Shown here piece by piece: positions 7,558-14,253 of a DNA stretch of 15,574 nt. The notes under the pieces are model-generated. The model saw nothing but the letters and a program-made list of their open reading frames with translations, made no database searches and was not told the DNA's origin. Source of the DNA: an uncultured Massilia sp. GTDB lineage: Bacteria > Pseudomonadota > Gammaproteobacteria > Burkholderiales > Burkholderiaceae. Every line of letters begins with the position of its first letter. The first letter of the stretch is position 1. A program made the translations under genes and the position numbers. The stretch is from the NCBI GenBank assembly GCA_946886065.1, contig CAMPHU010000104.1, positions 1 through 15,574 of the forward strand, in the 5' to 3' direction.

Positions 7558-8260
7558 CGGTCTTGATTCGGCGGTTCTTGCGGTCGATCAGGGCGCGGAA
7601 GTTCGACAGCGAGGCCAACGCGTAATAGATCGGCGCCAGGTGGCCCGCCTGGTGCAGCTCGTGCACGGCGGCGGCGCTCAGGGAAGCCAGGCGTTCCTCG
7701 TGGATGGTGTAGAAGCCAGACAGGCGGCTTTGCGAACCGTCGTCGAGCGTGACGTCGAGCGCGAAGGTTTCCAGCAGCTCGTGCTTCATCAGCGCCCACA
7801 GGAAGGCCGATTCGGCCTGCATGCCCTGGTGGATGGTCGACAGCATGGCGCTGATGCGCTCCAGGTATTCGGTATTGCCGCCGTGGGGCAGGAACACCGG
7901 CTCGCCTTCGGTCTGGCTGACGCGCGGGTTGTCGAGGTCGACCTGGATCATCAGCTCGTCGCCGTTGCGGCCGATCAGGAAGGGCTGGCGGGCGACCAGC
8001 ATCGGGATCGAGGGCGCGTCCCAGCCGTCCGGGCCCAGGAACAGGTTTTCGTTCTCGGTAAAGCCCATCAGCGCGATCGACTCGAAGGGAATCTCGTCGC
8101 CGGTCTTGCGGAAGATGATCGGGTAGTCCGATTGGAGCAGGCGGAATTCCTGGGCGAAGGTCGGCACCCAGGCCACCTCGTCGCCCAGGCCGGGGCGGTT
8201 GGCGGTGATGATGCGCAGGTCCTTGTGGTCGACATTGTTCAGGAAGGCGAAGTTGGGCAT
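7541..8260 (-). CDS. SapC family protein (PF07277 type)
   Basis: A 239-residue soluble protein matching the SapC family by its opening (HKDLRIITANRPGLGDEVAWVP), an EFRLLQSDYPIIFRKTGD segment, GPDGWDAPSIPMLVARQPFLIG and a C-terminal YTIHEERLASLSAAAVHELH element. The ATG at 8260 is preferred to the upstream in-frame ATG at 8299, because that one lies inside the preceding gene and AAAGAGA lies just before 8260. The family takes its name from an S-layer locus and is not the SapC permease of peptide ABC transporters; no membrane segments are visible. Its biochemical role is unknown, but it recurs with TonB receptors, halogenases and cupin_8 genes. It starts 19 nt after halogenase B and overlaps the cupin gene by 17 bp, which implies a common function. 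Confidence 0.85.
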   Translation of the reverse strand: MPNFAFLNNVDHKDLRIITANRPGLGDEVAWVPTFAQEFRLLQSDYPIIFRKTGDEIPFESIALMGFTENENLFLGPDGWDAPSIPMLVARQPFLIGRNGDELMIQVDLDNPRVSQTEGEPVFLPHGGNTEYLERISAMLSTIHQGMQAESAFLWALMKHELLETFALDVTLDDGSQSRLSGFYTIHEERLASLSAAAVHELHQAGHLAPIYYALASLSNFRALIDRKNRRIKTDAAGR

Positions 8261-8279
8261 GTGTCTCTTTCGTTCTTGG

Positions 8280-9833
8280 TTATCGTTGTTGCAGCCCATG
8301 ACGCCGGATATGGTCGATCAGAGCGCGGTTGTCCGGCAAGGCCGGCAGCATCCGGCGGGTCAGGCTCGCCGCGTCGCGCAGGAAGCCGTCCGCCAGCTGC
8401 GCGTCGTCATGACGCGGCGCCGGTCCCGGCTCGTGGCGCAAGCCCATCCCGTACAGCACGTACTGATAGCTCGCCGCCGGGAAGACTTCCTGGATGCGGT
8501 TGATATCGTAACGCGAGGGAGGGCGGTGGCGCCAGAGCAGCAGCAGATCGGCCAGGCGCCCGGGAATGCTGTCCGCATGGCGGTTGTCGCGCCAGTAGTC
8601 GCTGTCCTCGCGCCGGCTCAGCACGTAGTGCAGCTTGAGGAAGTCGATCACCCGCTCCCAGCGGTAGGTGAAGGTCTCGTTGAAGCGGCCCGCCGCGGCG
8701 TCCACCTGGGCGCGCGTGGCCGGCATCTGGTCGGCGAGCATGGCGGCCGACAGTTCCACCAGCGCCAGCGCGGAGGCCTCCAGCGGTTCGATGAAGCCGG
8801 CCGACAGGCCGATGGCCACGCAATTGCGGTGCCAGAATTTTTCGCGGTAGCCGGGCTGGAAGCTCAGCTTGCGCGGCGCCGGGATGTCCGCGCCGGCGCC
8901 ACTGCCCCCGAGGTAGGCGCGTAGCGCGCGTTCGGCCTCGTCGTCGGTAGTGTGGGCGCTCGAGTACACATGGCCCACGCCGCGCCGGCTGGGCAGGCCG
9001 ATGTCCCAGATCCAGCCGGCGCGCTGGGCGGTGGAGGTGGTCTGCGAGGCGATCGGCTCGTCCTCGCGCGCATAGGGCACCTGGACCGCGAGCGCGCTGT
9101 CGTTGAACAGCACGTGGCGCTGCGACAGGAAGGGAATGCCGTAGTGCTTCCCGAGCAGCATGGACTGCATGCCGGTGCAGTCGACGAACAGGTCGCCCTC
9201 CAGGTCGCCGTGCGCCCTGGTATGCAGGGCGGCGATGTCGCCGTTGCCGTGCGAGCGGATGCCGGTGACGTGGTCGGGCACGTAATGCACGCCCAGCTTT
9301 TCCAGGCAGTGGGTGCGCAGGAAGACGCCGAACTTGCCGGCGTCGAGGTGGTAGCCGTAGTTGGCCACCGCCGCGAATTCGGGCGTGCTTGCCTGCTTGG
9401 GCGCGCGGCCGGCCACGCACAGGTGGGGCTGGTGGCTCACCAGGTCGGCGAAAGGCAGGTCCGCATGATGGCGCTGCCAGTGGTGGGCAAGGTCAGCCTC
9501 GCCGTAACCCTGGGGCAGCGAGAAAGGGTGGAAGTAACGGTCGCCGTCCGCGCCGGTGACCCAGCGGTCGAAGCGCGAGCCCTGCTTGAAGGCGGCGTCG
9601 CAGGAACGGAAGAAGGCGGTTTCGGAGACGCCGGCCTCGCGCAGGGTGTCGCGCATGGTGGGCCAGGTGCCCTCGCCCACGCCGATCGGCGCCACGTCCG
9701 GCGATTCGATCAGGGTGATGCGCAGGCCGCCCTGTTCCACAGGGCGGTAGCGCGCGGCCAGCACGGCGGCGGTCAGCCAGCCGGCCGAGCCGCCGCCCAC
9801 GATCACGATGTTCCTGATGGCGTTCGTCACCAT
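8280..9833 (-). CDS. Flavin-dependent halogenase-like protein (halogenase B)
   Basis: 517 residues from the ATG at 9833, chosen because AGGAAG lies 4 nt upstream and the FAD motif begins at residue 13; the longer frame to 9902 runs into the intergenic hairpin. Seen: GGGSAG (13-18), GVGEGTWPT (51-59), a lysine in AFKQGS (K83) at the catalytic Lys position, and EPLEASAL (349-356) with E352 at the catalytic Glu position. Two signatures differ from proven halogenases: WxWxIP is WIWDIG (274-279), and the Ser after the catalytic Glu is Ala (A353), next to the halide-binding backbone. It may therefore be a specialised halogenase or a flavin monooxygenase without halide chemistry. It is clearly divergent from halogenase A, so this is not a recent tandem duplication. 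It follows the receptor gene by 76 bp and precedes SapC by 19 bp. Confidence 0.87.
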   Translation of the reverse strand: MVTNAIRNIVIVGGGSAGWLTAAVLAARYRPVEQGGLRITLIESPDVAPIGVGEGTWPTMRDTLREAGVSETAFFRSCDAAFKQGSRFDRWVTGADGDRYFHPFSLPQGYGEADLAHHWQRHHADLPFADLVSHQPHLCVAGRAPKQASTPEFAAVANYGYHLDAGKFGVFLRTHCLEKLGVHYVPDHVTGIRSHGNGDIAALHTRAHGDLEGDLFVDCTGMQSMLLGKHYGIPFLSQRHVLFNDSALAVQVPYAREDEPIASQTTSTAQRAGWIWDIGLPSRRGVGHVYSSAHTTDDEAERALRAYLGGSGAGADIPAPRKLSFQPGYREKFWHRNCVAIGLSAGFIEPLEASALALVELSAAMLADQMPATRAQVDAAAGRFNETFTYRWERVIDFLKLHYVLSRREDSDYWRDNRHADSIPGRLADLLLLWRHRPPSRYDINRIQEVFPAASYQYVLYGMGLRHEPGPAPRHDDAQLADGFLRDAASLTRRMLPALPDNRALIDHIRRHGLQQR

Positions 9834-9873
9834 GCTGCTTCCTGAAAAACGGATGGGGCAGTCTACCCCGAAC

Positions 9874-9900
9874 GGGCCGCGGCGGGAATGCCCGCGGCCC
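9874..9900 (-). terminator. GC-rich hairpin between receptor and halogenase B genes
   Basis: GGGCCGCGG (9874-9882) and CCGCGGCCC (9892-9900) form a perfect 9-bp stem with a 9-nt loop, starting 9 bp after the receptor stop codon. No T-run follows on the minus strand, so it is unlikely to stop all transcription. It may act as a partial terminator or as a 3' stabiliser for the receptor message, giving more receptor than downstream enzymes. The structure is seen; the role is inferred. Confidence 0.5.
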
Positions 9901-9909
9901 ATCGGACCA

Positions 9910-12900
9910 TCAGAACTTGTAGCGTGCGGCCAGCATGTAGCGCGGCCCGGACTGTTCCACGAACAGCAAGGTCTGCTTGGTGCGGCCGTGGATGCGCTTG
10001 ATCTCGTCCGTCAGGTTGATGCCTTCGAACTGGATGCTCAGGTTCTTGCTGAGGTTGTAGCCGATGCTCAGGTCGAACTGGCCGTAGGCTTCGACATAGT
10101 TCGGGTTCGGACCGGAACCGTCGAAGGTCCCCGACAGGAACTCGTCGCGCCAGTTATAGGCCGCGCGCACGTTCCACTTGTCGTTCTCGAAGATACCGAC
10201 CAGGTTGGCCGAATCGCCCAGGCCGACCAGCGCGAACTGCTCGCCGATGCTCGCATTGTTGTACTTCAGGCCGGAATGCACGTAGGTGTAGTTGGCCTGC
10301 ACCCCGAAGCCGCTGCCGCCGAACATGTGCAGCACGTTGAATTCCAGGCCGCGCACACGGTCCTTCTTCTGGTTCGAGAACGACGTGATACGGAAATCCG
10401 CGATCGGATCGCTGCCGATGGCGGTGATCGTGCCGGTTGGCGCACCGGAGGCGTCGTCGGCTCCGCGCACCACGCCCGGCTGGCCGGCGAAGTTGCGCAG
10501 GATGTAGTTCCGGATGCAGGTGGTGTCGCCGGTGCCGCAGCCGTTCTGCAGCGCCGCGTTCCAGTAGGTGCCGCCGACCGGGGTGCGCACGCCGAAGGGC
10601 TGGGCGATCAACTGCGACTGGCCGGCGTAGTTGCTCAGGTGCTTGCGGAAGTGGTTGACCGAGAAGAAGCTCGACTTGGCGTAGTACCACTCGAAGGCAA
10701 GGTCGATGTTCTTGGCCTTGACCGGCTCGAGCGAGGGATTGCCCTGGGTGCCGGTGCCGCCTTCCACGCGTGCCAGCGTATTCAGGACCTGGCCGCCGGA
10801 GATCTGGTCGTAGCGCGGACGGCCGATGGTCTCGCCGTAGCTGAAGCGCGCCTTCATGTCCGGGCGCAGGTCGACGTCGGCGTCGAAGCTCGGCAGCAGG
10901 TGATTGTACTTGCCCTTGAGCGTGGTGAAGCCGCGCTCGCCGAAGACCACCGGGAACTCGTTCTGCGAGACCCAGCTGATCGCGGTCGGCGTCTGCACCA
11001 GCGCGCTCGAAGTGACGTCGGTCTTCTCGTAGCGCAGGCCGAACGAGGTATGGACCGGCATCGCCGTGTCCCAGTCGGTGTTGAACTGCAGGTACAGGCT
11101 CTTCGACTTTTCCTCGGTGCGCTGGTCGGTGTCGTAGGTGGTCTTCGGACGGTACAGGTCGGGCAATCCCGTGACCTGCGCCGCCAGCGCGCGCAGCTGC
11201 TCGAAGTCGAAGGTATTGAACTGGTTGAACAAGGCCGGATTGCCGCTGCCGTCGATGTTGTCGAAGTACTTGCTCAGGGTCTCGCGGTGGAACATGCTGG
11301 CCGGGTAGTCGGCGGGACTGGTGGCGCCGGTCCAGGTGTCGCGCTGCTGCACCGAGAAAGCCGAGCGGTAGTCGACCTTGGTCGCGGCCAGGCCGAACTT
11401 CAGCTCGGAGGCTTCCAGCATCTTCCAGCTGCCGTGGAGCTGGGCCTGGTCGATCTCGGTTTTCATGTAGCCGTTCTCGAACACCGAGCCGGTCACCTGC
11501 TGCGGCGCGCGCGCGAAGTCGGCGCCGGCGATGCTCAGGACCGGGAAGTCCTTGCTGAAGTCGACGGTGGTATCGCCGCGGCTCATGCTGGCGGTGCCGA
11601 TGACATTGCTCGAGCCCCAGGGGCTGTCCGGAGTCGATTCGGCGGTGGAGTGGTGGGCGTCGAATTCGAAGCGCACGTCGTTGTTGAGCTTCCAGGCCGC
11701 GTTGAAGCCGAGCGACTTGTTCTCGTTCCTGGTGGCGAAGTCGGCCCCGCCCATCGCGATGTCGCTATTCGCGTCCGGGATGTGCTCGGTGTAGATCAGC
11801 GGGCTGGCCACCGGGCCGTCGGTCCAGGTGCTCGACGAGGCGCCGAAGTTGAACCAGGCCGAGATATCCTGGCGGCGGGTCTGGACCTTGTTTTCCGAGT
11901 AGGTGTAGTCGAGGGTGGTGGTCAGCGCCTTGGTCGGGGCGAACTGGAACACCACCTGGCCGTTGGTGCGCTGGCGCTGCACGCCGTTCATGTTGTAGTT
12001 CAGGTTTTGCGGCACCTGGTACACGTCGGTCGGATCCGGACGGTTGGTGATGCGCTCGGAACCCGGCGTGCCCGGCTGCGGAATCGTGCCCCAGTTGTTC
12101 TCGTCGCCACGGAACGGACCCTTCCAGCCATTGGAGACGGCGGCCTGGTTGAAGCCCAGGTTGCGTTCCTGGTAGCTGGCGGTGAGCGCGATGCCGAAGC
12201 GGCCGTCGGCCGAGGTATTGCTGTAGATGCCGGAGATCTCCGGCGTGATCTTGTCGCCGCGCTGGACGTCGTCCGGCAGGTTCTGGGCCGACTTGTCGTA
12301 CACGCCCTTGACGCCGACGCTGGCCTGCATGCCGGGACGCGACAGCGGACGCGGTGTGAGGATGTTGATGGTCGCGCCGATGCCGCCGGTCGGGGTTTCG
12401 GCGCGCGCGGACTTGTACACCTGGATCTGGGACACCGCCTCCGAGGCCAGGTTGGCGAAGTCGAAGGCGCGGCCGTTGCGGTCGCCCAGGCCGGAAGTCG
12501 GCATCTGGCGGCCGTTCAGCAGCACCAGGTTGAAGTCGGGGCCGACGCCGCGCACGGTCACCTTCGAGCCTTCGCCGATGCTGCGGTCGATCGACACGCC
12601 GGAGATGCGCTGCAGCGACTCGGCCAGGTTGGTGTCGGGGAACTTGCCGATGTCTTCGGCCACGATGCCGTCGACGAAGCCCTGCGCGTTGCGCTTGAGG
12701 TTGAGCGAGGATTCCAGGCTGGCGCGCAGGCCGGTGACGACCACGGTCTGGGTCGTACCGTTCGGGGACAGGCCGGGCGCGCTGGCGCCCTCGCTGGCCG
12801 GGGTGGCCGGCGCTGCCGGAGCCTCGGCCGGCGGGCTTGCCTGGTCCTGGGCGTAGGCCGGTGCGAATGCCGCGCAGGCGCTCGCCACTGCCAGGCTGAT

Positions 12901-12930
12901 CAATGTCTGTTTCGCCTTGGGGTAAACCAT
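9910..12930 (-). CDS. TonB-dependent outer-membrane receptor (Xanthomonas/Caulobacter type)
   Basis: This is an outer-membrane active transporter of 1006 residues. Seen: a signal peptide with likely cleavage AYA|Q after residue 27, an Ala/Pro/Ser-rich linker (about 30-58), a TonB-box-like TVVVTG (62-67), and a plug with EDIGKFPDTNLAESLQRISG (92-111) and VTVRGVGPDFNLVLLNGRQMP. A long beta-barrel follows and ends in YKF, the terminal aromatic needed for BAM insertion. Size and plug match the TIGR01782-like class, many members of which import oligosaccharides; the ligand here is unknown. The start at 12930 has AGGAG 5 nt upstream. It is the first gene of a five-gene operon and is driven by the promoter at 13101-13129 with a LacI-type palindrome downstream. 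No FecA-like N-terminal signalling domain is present, so control by its own anti-sigma system is unlikely. Confidence 0.95.
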   Translation of the reverse strand: MVYPKAKQTLISLAVASACAAFAPAYAQDQASPPAEAPAAPATPASEGASAPGLSPNGTTQTVVVTGLRASLESSLNLKRNAQGFVDGIVAEDIGKFPDTNLAESLQRISGVSIDRSIGEGSKVTVRGVGPDFNLVLLNGRQMPTSGLGDRNGRAFDFANLASEAVSQIQVYKSARAETPTGGIGATINILTPRPLSRPGMQASVGVKGVYDKSAQNLPDDVQRGDKITPEISGIYSNTSADGRFGIALTASYQERNLGFNQAAVSNGWKGPFRGDENNWGTIPQPGTPGSERITNRPDPTDVYQVPQNLNYNMNGVQRQRTNGQVVFQFAPTKALTTTLDYTYSENKVQTRRQDISAWFNFGASSSTWTDGPVASPLIYTEHIPDANSDIAMGGADFATRNENKSLGFNAAWKLNNDVRFEFDAHHSTAESTPDSPWGSSNVIGTASMSRGDTTVDFSKDFPVLSIAGADFARAPQQVTGSVFENGYMKTEIDQAQLHGSWKMLEASELKFGLAATKVDYRSAFSVQQRDTWTGATSPADYPASMFHRETLSKYFDNIDGSGNPALFNQFNTFDFEQLRALAAQVTGLPDLYRPKTTYDTDQRTEEKSKSLYLQFNTDWDTAMPVHTSFGLRYEKTDVTSSALVQTPTAISWVSQNEFPVVFGERGFTTLKGKYNHLLPSFDADVDLRPDMKARFSYGETIGRPRYDQISGGQVLNTLARVEGGTGTQGNPSLEPVKAKNIDLAFEWYYAKSSFFSVNHFRKHLSNYAGQSQLIAQPFGVRTPVGGTYWNAALQNGCGTGDTTCIRNYILRNFAGQPGVVRGADDASGAPTGTITAIGSDPIADFRITSFSNQKKDRVRGLEFNVLHMFGGSGFGVQANYTYVHSGLKYNNASIGEQFALVGLGDSANLVGIFENDKWNVRAAYNWRDEFLSGTFDGSGPNPNYVEAYGQFDLSIGYNLSKNLSIQFEGINLTDEIKRIHGRTKQTLLFVEQSGPRYMLAARYKF

Positions 12931-13094
12931 GTGTTCTCCTGTTCTTTTTAAAATATGGCGGTCTCACCTACCCACGGTGCCTGCCGCCTTGTCTCCACAA
13001 CCCGCCGGACGCCCTCACTACCCCGGATGCTCTTGCTCCAACTCCGCGCCCTCACCGCCTGCTTGCCGCTTCATGGAAACGTTTCCATGCAGTT
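12931..13094 (-). other. Receptor operon 5' leader (about 160 nt)
   Basis: The predicted transcription start lies about 7 nt past the -10 box, near 13094, leaving a long untranslated leader before the ATG at 12930. It contains the operator, a GC-rich stretch without recognisable riboswitch motifs, and a nested stem-loop at 12957-12988 (GGCGG with CCGCC, and CACC with GGTG inside). An A/T-rich tract and AGGAG then precede the start. No protein gene is credible here. The transcription start is a prediction only. Confidence 0.4.
13072..13089. promoter_or_regulatory. LacI-type operator for the receptor operon
   Basis: CATGGAAACGTTTCCATG is a perfect 18-bp palindrome centred on CG, the typical shape of LacI/GalR-family sites. 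Its 14-bp core (13074-13087) begins 13 nt downstream of the receptor -10 box, overlapping the expected start of transcription, where a bound repressor would block initiation or escape. The regulator gene is not in the window. Confidence 0.8.
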
Positions 13095-13100
13095 GTCTGA

Positions 13101-13129
13101 ATATTAGGGTTGGAAAAAAAAATTGTCAA
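13101..13129 (-). promoter_or_regulatory. Sigma-70 promoter of the receptor-halogenase operon
   Basis: On the minus strand, -35 TTGACA (13124-13129, 6 of 6 consensus) and -10 TAATAT (13101-13106) are separated by exactly 17 bp. The spacer contains a run of nine T residues. It lies 171 bp upstream of the receptor start codon and is followed by the CG-centred palindrome. Confidence 0.8.
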
Positions 13130-13130
13130 C

Positions 13131-13146
13131 GGAATATTCCATGCAG
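13131..13146. promoter_or_regulatory. Possible auxiliary operator half-site
   Basis: Just upstream of the receptor -35 box, GGAATATTCC (13131-13140) is a 10-bp palindrome. TTCCATGCAG (13137-13146) repeats the right half of the main operator plus its flank (13083-13092) exactly, 54 bp away, close to five helical turns. A second dimer contact or looping site is possible. The centre is TA rather than CG, so the site is weaker evidence than the main operator. Confidence 0.35.
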
Positions 13147-13239
13147 ATACGGGTCAAACTGCGGCAGTTTTGCAACATTTGCGTCCATCTCAGAGGGAGC
13201 GTCCCGGCGCGATGAGGCGAGCCGTGCGGGTCTGCTCTG

Positions 13240-13269
13240 TTGACGCGGATTTTCGTGGAATGCTAGAGT
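13240..13269 (+). promoter_or_regulatory. Promoter of the deacetylase gene
   Basis: -35 TTGACG (13240-13245) and -10 TAGAGT (13264-13269) are separated by 18 bp. It is divergent from the receptor promoter, with about 110 bp between the two -35 boxes. The matching operator follows 13 nt after the -10 box. It looks weaker than the receptor promoter. Confidence 0.6.
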
Positions 13270-13282
13270 CGGCCTGTTTGGC

Positions 13283-13296
13283 TGGAACCGCTTCCA
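13283..13296. promoter_or_regulatory. Second LacI-type operator, in front of the deacetylase gene
   Basis: TGGAACCGCTTCCA matches the receptor operator core TGGAAACGTTTCCA at 12 of 14 positions, is centred on the same CG, and has 6 of 7 symmetric base pairs. It begins 13 nt after the -10 box, the same spacing as at the receptor promoter. Control by the same LacI-type repressor is the simplest reading. Confidence 0.7.
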
Positions 13297-13317
13297 AAAC
13301 CAAGGGAGATTTGCCTG

Positions 13318-14142
13318 ATGCAGCGCCCGCTTGCACACTCCGCCCGCCTCCTCCTGCTGCTTGCCAGCGTCCTTGCGCCTGCGTCGGCCTGCGCGCAGGC
13401 CAGCGGATTCCGCTGGCCGAACGGCGCGCGCGCCGCGGTCAGCCTGGCCTACGACGACGCCCTCGACTCCCAGCTCGACCACGCCCTGCCTGCGCTCGAC
13501 CGCCATGGCCTCAAGGGCAGCTTCTACCTGCAGCTGTCGAATCCCGCCGTGGCCAGGCGCATGGGCGAGTGGCGGGCGGCTGCCCGGCGCGGCCATGAAC
13601 TGGGCAACCACAGCCTGTTCCACCAGTGTTCGGGTTCGGGCGCGGACCGCGCCTGGGTGGAGCCGCACCGCAATCTCGACACCACCACGCCGGAGCAGAT
13701 GCGCGACCAGGTCCTGCTCGGCAATACGATGCTGGAGGCGATCGACGGCCGCCGCGAGCGCACCTATACCGCGCCTTGCGGCGACCTGCTGGCCTCGGGC
13801 CGTCCTTACCTGCCGGCGCTGCGCACGGCCTTCGTGGCGGTCAAGGCGGGCGGCGGCGAAGGCGTGGCTGCCTCCATGGCCACGGTCGATCCCTATGCGG
13901 TGGCGGTGGCGGGGCCGGTGAATGCCAGCGGCAAGGAGATGATCGCGCTGGTCCGGCAGGCCGGCGCGCGCGGCACCATGGTCGCCTTCACCTTCCACGG
14001 CATCGGCGGCGACTACCTGAGCGTGTCGGCGCAGGCGCACGAGGAGCTGCTGCGCTTCCTGGCGCAGCACCGCGGCGCGTATTGGACCGACACCTTCCTC
14101 AACATCATGCAGCACGTGAAGAAGGAGCAGGCGCGGCGGTAG
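13318..14142 (+). CDS. Exported polysaccharide deacetylase (NodB/CE4-like)
   Basis: 274 residues with a signal peptide (cleavage near ACA|QA or AQA|SG, residues 26-28), so periplasmic or secreted. The NodB fold is indicated by motif 1 AYDDA (44-48; D46 as candidate base, D47 as metal ligand) in place of the usual TFDDG, by motif 2 NHSLFH (97-102; H98 and H102 as metal ligands), by YTAPCGD (150-156) at the motif 3 position, and by a late TFHGIG (225-230) with H227. Known for the family: metal-dependent removal of N- or O-acetyl groups from chitin-like polymers, peptidoglycan or other polysaccharides; the substrate here is unknown. The ATG has AGGGAGA about 9 nt upstream. The gene diverges from the receptor operon and carries a copy of its operator, suggesting that it prepares a carbohydrate for uptake. 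The cysteine near the signal end lacks a good lipobox. Confidence 0.82.
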   Translation: MQRPLAHSARLLLLLASVLAPASACAQASGFRWPNGARAAVSLAYDDALDSQLDHALPALDRHGLKGSFYLQLSNPAVARRMGEWRAAARRGHELGNHSLFHQCSGSGADRAWVEPHRNLDTTTPEQMRDQVLLGNTMLEAIDGRRERTYTAPCGDLLASGRPYLPALRTAFVAVKAGGGEGVAASMATVDPYAVAVAGPVNASGKEMIALVRQAGARGTMVAFTFHGIGGDYLSVSAQAHEELLRFLAQHRGAYWTDTFLNIMQHVKKEQARR

Positions 14143-14253
14143 TGTTTTTCAGCGGTCCATCCCGCCGAATGCGCAGTCCGTCGCAATCCGGAAGGCAAAT
14201 TCCGTGTGTTCGCCTATTCTGCCGCCATCGACAATCATTTTCGGAGATCCACC

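Noticed and set aside
7541..8260. SapC as permease of the Sap antimicrobial-peptide ABC transporter
   Set aside because: The protein is soluble with no membrane segments and matches the unrelated PF07277 SapC family.
9808..12951. Plus-strand open frame of 1047 codons opposite the TonB receptor
   Set aside because: It is the antisense shadow of a high-GC gene: low-complexity Val/Ala/Gly/His-rich translation, no domain, no ribosome-binding site, and the minus-strand frame has a complete signal peptide, plug and barrel.
13318..13395. Deacetylase as a lipoprotein anchored at Cys25
   Set aside because: The residues before the cysteine (ASA) lack the usual Leu/Val/Ile at -3, so signal peptidase I cleavage is more likely.
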